A stretch of 64,000 bases of DNA from Candidatus Vallotiella sp. (ex Adelges kitamiensis). GTDB lineage: Bacteria; Pseudomonadota; Gammaproteobacteria; Burkholderiales; Burkholderiaceae. Where the stretch lies: contig NZ_CP080504.1 in NCBI RefSeq assembly GCF_020342435.1, positions 565,692 through 629,691 on the forward strand, in the 5' to 3' direction. The notes beneath the pieces were generated by a model that had not been told where the DNA came from, searched no databases, and worked only from the letters and a program-made list of their open reading frames with translations. A program made the translations under genes and the position numbers. How positions within the stretch are numbered: position 1 is the first letter of the stretch; every line of letters begins with the position of its first letter. Shown here one piece after another: positions 55,010 through 64,000 of the stretch.

Positions 55010-55369
55010 TTAGTAGACAGAAGCAGCTTTTACCTGACTTACAATAGAAGTGAAAGCTTCTTTATCAAACAGAGCCATATCAGCTAGAACCTTACGATCA
55101 AGTTCACTAGATACTTTTTTTAGGCCGCTCATAAACGTGCTATAGGTTATACCGTGTTGTCGCGCTGCCGCATTAATACGCGCAATCCACAAGCGCCGAA
55201 ACACGCGCTTCCTGTTGCGACGATCTCGGTATGCGTACTGACCAGCACGCATAACTGCTTGCTTCGCAATCCGAAATACACTATTTCGGCGGCCACGATA
55301 GCCCTTTGCTAAGTTTATAATTTTTTTGTGACGGGCCCGTGCGGTAACTCCACGTTTAACTCGGGGCAT
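55010..55369 (-). CDS. rplT: 50S ribosomal protein L20
   Basis: A 119-residue L20, an early 50S assembly protein. It is very basic at the N terminus ([26 protein letters not shown]), with the [18 protein letters not shown] and [21 protein letters not shown] segments. In E. coli L20 represses its own operon. It is part of thrS-infC-rpmI-rplT-pheS-pheT-ihfA, starting 30 bases after rpmI. Confidence 0.97.
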   Translation of the reverse strand: MPRVKRGVTARARHKKIINLAKGYRGRRNSVFRIAKQAVMRAGQYAYRDRRNRKRVFRRLWIARINAAARQHGITYSTFMSGLKKVSSELDRKVLADMALFDKEAFTSIVSQVKAASVY

Positions 55370-55399
55370 GTTTCTTCTCCTATGAGTTTAATTTAGGGG

Positions 55400-55597
55400 T
55401 TACGCAAACGGCATCATCGCGCGAACGGAATTAACATCTGACATATGAACATGCGTGCTGCCACGCAGCTGGCGTTTATTTTTAGTTGTTTTTTTAGTCA
55501 AAATATGACGCTTAAAAGCTTGCCCGCGCTTCACGGTACCACCCGGACGCACGACAAAACGCTTGGACGCACTTTTTTTGGTTTTCATCTTAGGCAT
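55400..55597 (-). CDS. rpmI: 50S ribosomal protein L35
   Basis: A 65-residue L35 starting at the ATG at 55597 ([20 protein letters not shown]). The ORF reaches further up, but the nine residues before this ATG are unrelated. The body [20 protein letters not shown] and the end [13 protein letters not shown] are typical. It precedes rplT in the conserved operon. Confidence 0.95.
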   Translation of the reverse strand: MPKMKTKKSASKRFVVRPGGTVKRGQAFKRHILTKKTTKNKRQLRGSTHVHMSDVNSVRAMMPFA

Positions 55598-55788
55598 TGC
55601 TACCACTCCAGTTTTTATGGACACGGATGTGCGTCTGAAGACTTTATCCTTGCAAATTCCAAGAACGACTGGTAGTCAGTATGCGTTGTGATTACTGGGA
55701 CGACACCTTTTTATGGGTTATATAACTGCCTATGCGGGGCATAGCTTTTACTTTTAAAAAGTAACATTTTCACATGTTTACGCACCCA

Positions 55789-56313
55789 TTATTTCCTTTT
55801 TTTAGGAGCTAGCACCATAACCATCTGACGACCTTCCATCTTTGGCATTTGTTCAACTTGACCGTAGTCATCTAGATCCTGGCGAAGACGGCTAAGCATC
55901 CGTGCACCAATTTCTTGGTGCGCCATTTCGCGTCCACGAAAACGTAACGTTACTTTCGTTTTATCGCCTTCCTCAAGAAACCGTATCAGGTTGCGTAGCT
56001 TGACATTGTAATCCCCATCATCGGTACCGGGGCGGAATTTAACTTCCTTTACCTGGATTACTTTTTGCTTGAGCTTTGCTTCGTGCTGCTTTTTGGATTC
56101 TTGATATTTAAACTTGCCGTAGTCCATCAAACGGCACACGGGTGGACGCGCCTGCGGAGCAATCTCAACAAGGTCTACATCTTGCTGTTCTGATAAATGA
56201 AATGCTTCGGCTAGCTTAACAATACCAATGGGGTCTCCATCGACTCCAACTAAACGCACTTCTGGTGCGTTAATCTCACCATTAATGCGGTGCAACGATT
56301 TATCAGTAGCGAT
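55789..56313 (-). CDS. infC: Translation initiation factor IF-3, ATC start codon
   Basis: A 174-residue IF-3. I place the start at ATC (56311-56313), which gives ATDKS followed by [19 protein letters not shown], the Burkholderia N terminus, preceded by AGGA 8 bases upstream. The next canonical start, TTG at 56295, would trim six residues. The core is complete: [21 protein letters not shown] and [16 protein letters not shown]. Near-cognate start codons (AUU in E. coli) let IF-3 control its own synthesis, since IF-3 rejects them. It lies 52 bases after thrS. Confidence 0.93.
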   Translation of the reverse strand: MATDKSLHRINGEINAPEVRLVGVDGDPIGIVKLAEAFHLSEQQDVDLVEIAPQARPPVCRLMDYGKFKYQESKKQHEAKLKQKVIQVKEVKFRPGTDDGDYNVKLRNLIRFLEEGDKTKVTLRFRGREMAHQEIGARMLSRLRQDLDDYGQVEQMPKMEGRQMVMVLAPKKRK

Positions 56314-56365
56314 GTTAAGTTTCCTATAAAAATAAAAAAACTAACCGCGGCGCGCTGTATATAGC

Positions 56366-58297
56366 CTACTCAGATACTTTTAACTCATTGCGCAGACGAT
56401 CTAGAAATTCTGCGAATAGCATCACACCTAAGTCTATTCCACCACGGACACGCACGGCTAACGTTTGTTTGTCGCGCTCTTTGTCACCGACAATTATCAA
56501 GTACGGAACTTTTTTAAGCACGTGTTGTCGTATTTTATAGCTAATTTTTTCGTTGCGCAAATCTGATGATGCCCTAAGCCCTTGTTTTTTCAACGATTGG
56601 GTTATTACATCTGCGTAAATAGCTGAACTTTCTGAGATATTTAATACAATAACTTGTGTTGGAGCCAGCCATAGCGGCATTGCTCCAGCATAGTGTTCGA
56701 TTAGAATGCCGAGAAAGCGCTCCATTGAACCTACAATCGCCCGGTGAAGCATTACTGGACAGCGGCGGCTATTGTTTTCTGCTACATATGTCGCTCTAAG
56801 ACGTTCCGGTAGTACAAAATCTAACTGAAGGGTTCCACACTGCCAAGACCGCCCTAGAGCATCCTTGATATGATACTCGACCTTCGGACCGTAAAAGGCC
56901 CCTTCGCCACTTAGTTCTTGCCACTCTAGATCACACTCCATTAGAGCTATACGCAACCTCTCCTCAGCACGATCCCATGTATCGTCTGTTCCTATGCGTT
57001 GCTGCGGCCGCAATGCCAACTTAATGTCGATCTGACTAAAACCGAAGTCCTTGTACACACTCATTGCTAGAGAATTAAACGCGACAGACTCCGAGATAAC
57101 CTGGTCTTCAGTACAGAAAATATGTGCATCATCCTGCTTAAACCCGCGCACCCGCATCAAACCATGCAATGCACCCGACGCTTCATTTCGGTGACATGAA
57201 CTAAATTCTGAAAAACGGAGGGGTAGATCGCGGTATGAATGCAGACCATAATTAAACATCTGTATATGTCCGGGGCAGTTCATTGGCTTAATCGCATAAT
57301 CATGTTTCTCTGATTCCGTCGTAAACATATTCTCGCGATAATTTTGCCAGTGGCCAGAGCGCTCCCATAATGAGCGTTCCATGAGCATTGGCGTCTTTAC
57401 CTCAAGGTAACCAACTTCACTCAGTCGACGTCGGAGGTATTGCTCTACCTGCTGCCACAGTGTCCATCCCTTCGGATGCCAAAATACAAGTCCAGGAGCT
57501 TCTTCTTCTAGGTGGAATAAGTCCAGCTGCTTACCCAGTTTTCGATGATCGCGTTTCTCAGCTTCTTCAAGCATATGTAGGTAGGCGACCTGATCTTCCT
57601 TGTGCGCCCACGCTGTACCGTATATCCGCTGTAGTTGTGCGCTATTCGAATTGCCCCGCCAATACGCGCCAGCTAGCTTCATCAGCTTGAATACTTTGAG
57701 CTTACCTGTGGATGGCACATGGGGCCCGCGGCACAGGTCCGTGAAACTACCATGTGAATATAGCTTGATCTGCTCGCATTTCGGAATCGACTCTATAATC
57801 TCAGCCTTATAGGATTCACCAGCGCATTTAAAGTACTCGGCTGCTTCATCGCGAGATACCACGCGCCGTAAGACTGGTTCGTCTCTCTTAACAAGCTCGC
57901 GCATCCGCCGCTCGATATTTTGAAGGTCCTGGGGTGTGAATGCGCGATGATAAGCAAAATCGTAGTAGAATCCGTTCTCTATAACCGGGCCGATTGCTAC
58001 TTGGGCTTGAGGAAACAGCTCTTTGACTCCATAAGCAAGAAGGTGCGCCGTTGAGTGACGAATAATCTCAAGCCCCTCTGGGTCTTTATCTGTGATAATC
58101 GAAACATTAGCGTCATGCTGAATCAAAGCTGACATGTCTACAAGTTCGCCATTAATCTTGCCCCCAAGCGCGTTTTTCGAAATACTCTCTCCGATTGAGA
58201 TCGCTATTTCAGCTACCGTTATCGGATGATCGTACTTTCGGGCAGAACCATCAGGTAGTCGTACCGAAATTATTGCGTTTTCTTGGTTTTGTGCCAT
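56366..58297 (-). CDS. thrS: Threonyl-tRNA synthetase
   Basis: A 643-residue class II synthetase. A TGS domain (about 1-65) precedes the editing domain, with [17 protein letters not shown] (about 81-97) and [13 protein letters not shown]. The catalytic core shows the zinc cysteine in [14 protein letters not shown], motif 2 [16 protein letters not shown] residues ([19 protein letters not shown]), and motif 3 [19 protein letters not shown]. The C-terminal anticodon-binding domain follows. It opens the conserved translation operon. Confidence 0.97.
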   Translation of the reverse strand: MAQNQENAIISVRLPDGSARKYDHPITVAEIAISIGESISKNALGGKINGELVDMSALIQHDANVSIITDKDPEGLEIIRHSTAHLLAYGVKELFPQAQVAIGPVIENGFYYDFAYHRAFTPQDLQNIERRMRELVKRDEPVLRRVVSRDEAAEYFKCAGESYKAEIIESIPKCEQIKLYSHGSFTDLCRGPHVPSTGKLKVFKLMKLAGAYWRGNSNSAQLQRIYGTAWAHKEDQVAYLHMLEEAEKRDHRKLGKQLDLFHLEEEAPGLVFWHPKGWTLWQQVEQYLRRRLSEVGYLEVKTPMLMERSLWERSGHWQNYRENMFTTESEKHDYAIKPMNCPGHIQMFNYGLHSYRDLPLRFSEFSSCHRNEASGALHGLMRVRGFKQDDAHIFCTEDQVISESVAFNSLAMSVYKDFGFSQIDIKLALRPQQRIGTDDTWDRAEERLRIALMECDLEWQELSGEGAFYGPKVEYHIKDALGRSWQCGTLQLDFVLPERLRATYVAENNSRRCPVMLHRAIVGSMERFLGILIEHYAGAMPLWLAPTQVIVLNISESSAIYADVITQSLKKQGLRASSDLRNEKISYKIRQHVLKKVPYLIIVGDKERDKQTLAVRVRGGIDLGVMLFAEFLDRLRNELKVSE

Positions 58298-58540
58298 GTA
58301 TGGTTAAGTTGAGGGACAATGACCTCCCGCAGAAATATAGACCTCAAAGAGGTTCATTTATGTTTGATACGAAACAAAAACTGAAACAGACGCCCCCCCT
58401 CTTTTACTCTAAAGAGTTCTAATCAAGAGAGTTTTAATCAAGATTTGATTTATAGTGTCGTAGCGATTCTATTTTCTGGATACTGAGTTACTGAGAGGCG
58501 GATTTTTATGCGGTATTGTATTTTTATAAAATTTATTGAT

Positions 58541-58617
58541 TGGTGGGCTCGATTGGACTCGAACCAACGACCCCCACCATGTCAAGGTGGTGCTCTAACC
58601 AACTGAGCTACGAGCCC
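58541..58617 (-). tRNA. tRNA-Val (anticodon GAC)
   Basis: Minus-strand cloverleaf: acceptor GGGCTCG pairs with CGAGCCC, T arm GGTTCGAGTCC, anticodon stem CCACC/GGTGG with loop TTGACAT carrying GAC. The discriminator A and CCA are encoded. It lies upstream of thrS, as in Burkholderia. Confidence 0.97.
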
Positions 58618-60176
58618 GAATAAAACTTAAGTTTAGGGAAAACTTTATCTTCTGCCAAGCGTTTTATATAAGTAATTATAATAGCATTATACTTAACTAT
58701 ATAGAGTGCACTTAGGTCTGAAATCTCACTAGAAATAGCACAGCCTAAAAAAATGCGGAAGAAGAAGTTGGCGTTCAGTACAATTGATAATCCACACAGT
58801 TTTTTTATACGTGCTCAAAGAGCATTAGATTAATCCAGATTATACCCCTCAGTATACCTCTATACTTGACATCGATCCATCAAACATCGCCATGGATAAT
58901 AAAGTTCGCATTACAGATTCGATACTTATCTTTTAAGTAAAACAGGAGTTAATAAAAGAAGTGTACGGTTATCTTACTAAGCAGTAAAATAATTTAACTT
59001 CAAATAAGTATTGCGTGAGCAAACTTAGGGATAGTGAACTTCAAAGATATATTTAGCACGTTATATGCATAACGTGTTTTGATCATGTAAGAAGTTACAA
59101 ATCCTCCGTTTATGTAGAGCATCACTTTAAACTTTCGCGCGTCTCGTAAATTTAGCTGAGTACAATGAGAAAAACACTGCTTATAGTTATATACCGGAGG
59201 TAATAGTACTTGAGTAAAAACGTTGTCTTAGCATTAACACGACATACCCTAACTATATCGCCCTGAATCTAAATAGCGGTCTATAAACACAAGTGACATT
59301 CCGCTGAGCTAATAAGTTGCGATTGATTGACGCTTCGGTTAACAATTAATTAAAGAGTGAAAGCCTCGGTCCGCAAGCTACTGCTTAAAGAAATAAAGCT
59401 AGGCGCGATAAATGAGTAAGTATGATAGAACTTGTTAAGCTGGGTTGTTTTTGCCAGCATGAAGCCCCGTCTAAGTCACATATTATCAGCTCCTCGAAAG
59501 GCTTGTCATATACTTTTCCCAATTAAAATAAGGTAGGCTTTTATGTTTGACTTTAATACAGTGTAGAAAATTATACTTATAGTATAAGAGAGTACCGCAA
59601 TCTATTGACCGCAATACTGCTAGAGAATATTGCAAGCTAAGATTGCTAGCACTAGATATGCACCTAGTGCGCCATAAATAGATCACAATTATTCTTTTAG
59701 CTGCGACCCGAAACTCACAGATTATTGCATATAGATATTTAGTATGACTGCGTCATATTTATATTCTAAAATTGCTGCGCATAATACGTCATTGCTTATC
59801 TAGTTAGTTAGATCGCCAACGATCTGCACCAAGATTCTTCTAAAGAAATACACTGAGTACTCTAGATCACAGAAACCGTACAGGTAGAGATTTATAGAAA
59901 TAAATCATCATATTATTAATACGAATTTATTTCGCTCAACAAAGATGTCTTCTTTTTTCTAATTTTTTCATATGAATAACTTGCTGAGGCGTAATGCCTA
60001 ACAGCAATAGGCTACTACACCTTACTAGAAAAATAATAATCTAGCTTTTATCTTCTTGAAAGATAGCGATTGTGCCGACCTAAATTTCTGGAATATACAA
60101 CTAAATTTTTAGTGCTACTATAGTATCTCTCCAGACAATAGTACATTAGTAGATATTTCTAACAGAGAAAATATTA
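58618..60176. other. Gene-free stretch between tRNA-Val and the ETF-QO gene
   Basis: About 1.5 kb of AT-rich sequence. A minus-strand frame of 66 codons at 59486-59686 has no recognisable similarity. No relic or strong hairpin could be identified. It should contain promoters for tRNA-Val and the plus-strand gene. Confidence 0.4.
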
Positions 60177-61847
60177 ATGACCCCGCAAAGCTGGATCGAT
60201 CAGTATGGACCACGCGAATCGATAGAGTATGACGTAGTAGTAATAGGCGGCGGTGTGGCGGGGCTAAGTGCCGCAATACGGCTTAAGCAGAGAGCAGCGG
60301 AGCAAGGGGTAGAGCTAGCAGTGTGCGTTCTAGAGAAAGGCTCAGAGATTGGCGCACATATTATATCAGGAGCAGTGATAGACCCGCGCGCACTGAATGA
60401 GCTAATTCCAGAGTGGCGTGAGAGTAATGCACCACTAACAGTGCCAGTAGTAGAAGATCGTTTCTTGTTTTTGAGCCGTACGAGAGCGATAAAGATACCT
60501 AACTGGGCCCTACCGAAGAACTTCAAGAACCACGGTAATTATGTGGCGAGCTTAGCCAACGTGACACGTTGGCTAAGTCGGCAGGCCGAAGCGCTGGGGG
60601 TGGAAATTTTTCCAGGATTTTCAGCGGCCGAGGTATTATATGACGAATGCGGCGCGGTGCGGGGGGTAGCTACTAGCAATCTAGGAGTCAGTCGAGATGG
60701 TCGGCCTACAAAGCACTTCCAGCTAGGTATGGCGCTGTATGCAAAGTACACGCTCTTCTGCGAGGGTGCACATGGGCACTTAGGGCAGCAGTTGCAGGAG
60801 CGCTTCGGGCTACGCAGGGGAATAGATCCGCAAGTATACAGCATCGGCCTTAAAGAGCTCTGGAAGGTAGAGCCATCACAGCATAAACCAGGGCTAGTGA
60901 TCCATACAGTAGGCTGGCCGCTGAATACGCAGACTTATGGTGGATCATTTCTTTACCACCTAGATAACTATCAAGTAGCAGTAGGATTCGTAGTAGGATT
61001 AGACTATGAGAATCCATACTTATCACCATTTGAAGAATTCCAGCGCTACAAAACACACCCAACTATTCGCGGGTTCCTAGAAGGCGGCAAGCGGATCGCG
61101 TACGGCGCCCGCGCAATTACTACAGGTGGACTTATGTCTCTACCTAAACTCACTTTTGCGGGAGGAGCGTTAGTAGGTGACGAAGCTGGATTTCTAAATA
61201 CCGCGCGCATCAAAGGTAGCCATGCGGCGATAAAAACAGGGATGCTAGCCGCTGAAGCGGCATTTGAGGCGATAAAAACAGGCCGAGCTCACGATGAACT
61301 GCTCGCGTACCAGAAAGCATTCGAGTGCTCATGGTTGTATGAGGAGCTTTATAAAGCACGTAGCTTTAAGCAGTGGATTAACAAAAGCTTATATATAGGT
61401 TTTATAATGGCATTTATTGAGCAAAATCTAATGAGAGGCCGAGTACCGTGGACTCTGCATCACCAGCATGCAGATCACGAACGGCTAAAGCCGGCAGCGC
61501 AGTACCAACCAATTAAATATCCGAAGCCCGATGGCAAGCTTACATTCGACCGCCTCTCATCAGTGCTTATCTCAAACACAAATCATAATAAAAACCAGCC
61601 GATACACCTAATATTAAAAGACATAAGCGTCCCAGTTCAAATTAACCTGCACAAATATGCGGGCTTAGAAAGCCGATACTGCCCGGCAGCTGTGTATGAG
61701 TTTGTACGCGATAAAATCGGCAAAACGCGACTAGTGATAAATGCGCAGAACTGTGTACATTGCAAAACCTGCGACATTAAGGATCCGACACAAAATATCG
61801 TATGGATCACGCCCGAGAGCGGTGGCCCTAATTATCCTAATATGTAA
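60177..61847 (+). CDS. Electron transfer flavoprotein-ubiquinone oxidoreductase
   Basis: A 556-residue membrane-associated flavoprotein passing electrons from ETF to ubiquinone. The FAD site is VVVIGGGVAGLSAAIRLKQR (about 20-39). The family's GGSFLYHL and AFEGAHGHLG-type (FCEGAHGHLGQQLQERFGL) segments are present. The C-terminal ferredoxin-like part keeps the 4Fe-4S cysteines: YCPAAVYEF, then CVHCKTCDIKDPTQNIVW. It stands between two gene-free stretches, and etfAB must be elsewhere in the genome. Its bases look more GC-rich than the surrounding desert. No decay is seen. Confidence 0.95.
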   Translation: MTPQSWIDQYGPRESIEYDVVVIGGGVAGLSAAIRLKQRAAEQGVELAVCVLEKGSEIGAHIISGAVIDPRALNELIPEWRESNAPLTVPVVEDRFLFLSRTRAIKIPNWALPKNFKNHGNYVASLANVTRWLSRQAEALGVEIFPGFSAAEVLYDECGAVRGVATSNLGVSRDGRPTKHFQLGMALYAKYTLFCEGAHGHLGQQLQERFGLRRGIDPQVYSIGLKELWKVEPSQHKPGLVIHTVGWPLNTQTYGGSFLYHLDNYQVAVGFVVGLDYENPYLSPFEEFQRYKTHPTIRGFLEGGKRIAYGARAITTGGLMSLPKLTFAGGALVGDEAGFLNTARIKGSHAAIKTGMLAAEAAFEAIKTGRAHDELLAYQKAFECSWLYEELYKARSFKQWINKSLYIGFIMAFIEQNLMRGRVPWTLHHQHADHERLKPAAQYQPIKYPKPDGKLTFDRLSSVLISNTNHNKNQPIHLILKDISVPVQINLHKYAGLESRYCPAAVYEFVRDKIGKTRLVINAQNCVHCKTCDIKDPTQNIVWITPESGGPNYPNM

Positions 61848-62560
61848 TAATGCTGGCTTAATTATAGTTTAATTATAAGTTAGCTCGCACCTAGTGCGTT
61901 TATTAATTACACTGTCAAGTACACTCATATCTAGTTATATTGCGTTATACGTTAGATCTACTCACCTCACAGTGATCAAGTCCCTCTTAGGGCGTCGTTA
62001 ACCCTATCGGACAACTTCTGTGTGCAAAGTTGATGCTCAGACTAAGCAATTCCTGAAAAGTCGTTCTAAGACCTGAATATGCATACTACTCAGAAATTTC
62101 TTAAACTATCTGCTTATCTCAGTGTTTTCACTACGTACACATGCATAAAAGTGATTAAAATAAATACTTATATGCTTCACTTCAACAATACAAATTTTTA
62201 TAAAAACTTAAATGCTATTTGAGCATGGGTTTTCGTCAGAAACACACCGGAGTATATATTTTTTATATAAAAACAGATTAATTAGTTTTTTTAAATAAAA
62301 ACGTTTTAATTATTAAAAGTGCTTTTTAAGCTTGTCAGAAATTAGCCTTATATATTTAATATGTGTAATATTAACTTAATCTGTAAGTTATAATACTTTA
62401 TTGATGCACCCATTATATTCTGAATTTTTATAGAAATTAAATTTCGGTATAACTAAATGTTAAAAAAACTAATTAGTAATACAGCTGAACTTTTTTATCA
62501 ATAAAGTAATAAATAATATTCAGCAACTCCTATATTCGATATACTCTTTGATAAGAGAGG
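61848..62560. other. Gene-free AT-rich stretch between ETF-QO and yihY
   Basis: About 710 bases between the convergent ends of two genes. The part from 62200 to 62520 is almost pure A and T. No gene, relic or terminator is evident. Confidence 0.45.
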
Positions 62561-63907
62561 CTAAGCTGCTGATATTTGTTGTGTTGTAGGAGAGACTGTT
62601 ACCTGAGGAGAGCATGGGAGGCGACGGGCGGTAAACAATGTAGCCAGTGACACATCTAGGCCACAATGGTCAAGCGCAGCAAGCAGAGTCCGACTATCAA
62701 CATGCGCAGTATCAAGATTTAACTGGTAAGTAAACTCATTACGATCAATAACAAATAATTGATAGAGATACCGCAGACTTGCGTGCCGCAAATTTACTAC
62801 CAGTACATAACAATCTGAGTCGTGTTCATATGGTATACGGGCTATCCAATTAATCGCCTCTAGTTTGCCTAGTAAACAAGCAGTCCTTTTCAATCCGCAG
62901 CGCTGCAAGCGCGCAAGTTCATGTAGCGTATAGCGAGTACGACTTGTATCGCGAGCATCATTCAACCATGCAAGCAGTTCTAGTGCATCTAGTAGATCAC
63001 TACCCGCATAATCAACTCGATGAAAGTGCCCAAGCCGAATCTCTGGCAACGCAGATGTTAACATCGCCCCAAATAGCGTAATTAGCCAGCTCAAGTAGAC
63101 CCACAGCAAAAAAATCGGAATTGTTGCAAATGCGCCATATACAGCTGTATATGTCGGAATACGTAGAATATAAAATCCAAAACCTCGCTTAGCACACTCA
63201 AACGCAATCGCCGCACACAACCCACCAATAAATGCATCGCGCCATGCTACCCGGCAGTTCGGAAGATAAACATAAGATAATGTAAACGCTAGTACCGATA
63301 GCGGTAACACTGCGCCAATTAAAACCCACTCAATAAATATTGGCATTACACGTGTCACGATTCCTGATGCTGCACTAGCTACACCGACCATATTAGCAAC
63401 CGCGTTAGCAAGCATTGAATGTGTAAGCAAGTAGGATGATGCCGATAAGCTCACGCCAATTAATAGGGGCCCCAGTGTAATTATTGCCCAATATACCAAA
63501 ACACGCTGTGCAAGCGGTCGAGACTTACGTACACGCCAGATTGTATTAAATGCTGACTCAACAATCATCATCGTCATAACTGAAGTAACTACAAGAGTAA
63601 TCATCCCAATTGTTGTCAGCCCTTTTGCTTTTTCCTCAAACTGATTCAGATATTTAAAAATTTGACTATTAATCTGCGCTGGCATTAAATGATCAGCGAG
63701 AAAACCCTGCAATGACTGCTGGAATGATGCAAAGAGTGGAAAAACAGTAAATAATGCAAAAGCCACAGTTGCCAACGGCACTAGAGATAATACAGTCGTA
63801 AACGTAAGACTACCCGCTACCTGAGGGATACGATCCTCAGCGCTGCGACGCGCAACAAAGCTTGCAAGCCGCTTTAGCGCATCTAAATCAACATCAAACT
63901 TCGTCAA
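62561..63907 (-). CDS. YihY/RNase BN-family inner membrane protein
   Basis: A 448-residue protein of the YihY family (once misnamed ribonuclease BN). The N-terminal 290 residues have about six hydrophobic helices, including DRIPQVAGSLTFTTVLSLVPLATVAF (about 21-46), typical of the family. A hydrophilic domain of 150 residues follows, as in Burkholderia homologs. Its function is unknown. The start at MTKFDVDLDALKRLASFVA is supported by an AGGAGG-type site (aaaAGCGACCCTCCTT region on the plus strand) upstream. Confidence 0.9.
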   Translation of the reverse strand: MTKFDVDLDALKRLASFVARRSAEDRIPQVAGSLTFTTVLSLVPLATVAFALFTVFPLFASFQQSLQGFLADHLMPAQINSQIFKYLNQFEEKAKGLTTIGMITLVVTSVMTMMIVESAFNTIWRVRKSRPLAQRVLVYWAIITLGPLLIGVSLSASSYLLTHSMLANAVANMVGVASAASGIVTRVMPIFIEWVLIGAVLPLSVLAFTLSYVYLPNCRVAWRDAFIGGLCAAIAFECAKRGFGFYILRIPTYTAVYGAFATIPIFLLWVYLSWLITLFGAMLTSALPEIRLGHFHRVDYAGSDLLDALELLAWLNDARDTSRTRYTLHELARLQRCGLKRTACLLGKLEAINWIARIPYEHDSDCYVLVVNLRHASLRYLYQLFVIDRNEFTYQLNLDTAHVDSRTLLAALDHCGLDVSLATLFTARRLPCSPQVTVSPTTQQISAA

Positions 63908-64000
63908 AAGCGACCCTCCTTACTATCCTTATTTATCTAAGTAACTTTTAAACTACTATTGTATTAATAACTTTTATAAAAGCGCTTTATAAAGAAGCTG

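Noticed and set aside
59486..59686. Minus-strand frame of 66 codons
   Set aside because: No similarity or start signal; desert background.

Overview
The window looks like a piece of the chromosome of a beta-proteobacterium of the family Burkholderiaceae that is undergoing genome reduction, most likely an obligate or near-obligate symbiont. The protein sequences and the gene order (surE-nlpD-ndk-rlmN-ispG-hisS-bamB-der-hfq-hflX-hflK-hflC-hisZ-purA, dnaX-ybaB-recR, thrS-infC-rpmI-rplT-pheS-pheT-ihfA, rpsF-priB-rpsR-rplI-dnaB) are those I know from Burkholderia. The DNA, however, is far more AT-rich than free-living Burkholderia, contains many long gene-free stretches, and carries decayed relics of genes where the Burkholderia order would predict intact ones. 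Insect or fungal symbionts related to Burkholderia, such as Candidatus Vallotia, would fit, but the species is an inference.

Layout. 1-7073, all on the minus strand: start of a PiT phosphate permease with its DUF47/PhoU-like partner, dnaB, the ribosomal cluster rplI-rpsR-priB-rpsF, then an asparaginase coupled to the ABC-F ATPase YbiT. 7074-9942 is a decay zone with relics of metC and pgeF, followed by rluD diverging from bamD. 12287-27324 is one long minus-strand block: purA, hisZ, hflC, hflK, hflX, hfq, der, bamB, (relic of yfgM), hisS, ispG, rlmN, ndk. A Bax-inhibitor-1 family membrane gene sits on the plus strand at 27.5 kb. 28.5-31.7 kb holds the rlmD relic, nlpD, the pcm relic and surE; I see no rpoS next to nlpD. 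32.0-35.5 kb is recR-ybaB-dnaX plus the 4.5S SRP RNA, followed by trxA and rho on the plus strand and rpmE2. 40.2-42.5 kb has tRNA-Asp, tRNA-Glu, tRNA-Ala and gltX. fabI stands alone at 43.9 kb. 45.6-48.8 kb is a complete four-gene ferrous-iron uptake operon (ftrABCD type) with a possible Fur site. 50.9-58.6 kb is the translation cluster ihfA-pheT-pheS-rplT-rpmI-infC-thrS and tRNA-Val. The last part holds the ETF-ubiquinone oxidoreductase and a YihY-family membrane protein.

Taken together the retained genes cover replication (dnaB, dnaX, priB), translation, envelope assembly (bamB, bamD), protease control (hflKC), isoprenoid, purine, histidine and fatty-acid synthesis, iron uptake and respiration. 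What has been lost here is accessory or repair-like: methionine salvage (metC), peptidoglycan editing (pgeF), rRNA methylation (rlmD), protein repair (pcm), and probably rpoS and the pilF/rodZ region. I found no phage, insertion sequence, CRISPR array or secondary-metabolite cluster. The most notable small-scale points are a priB gene without any canonical start codon, an infC gene starting with ATC, a thioredoxin with a WCSPC active site, an 18-bp perfect inverted repeat in a gene desert, and compensatory changes in the SRP RNA tetraloop stem. I found no convincing evidence of a wholly new biological system.
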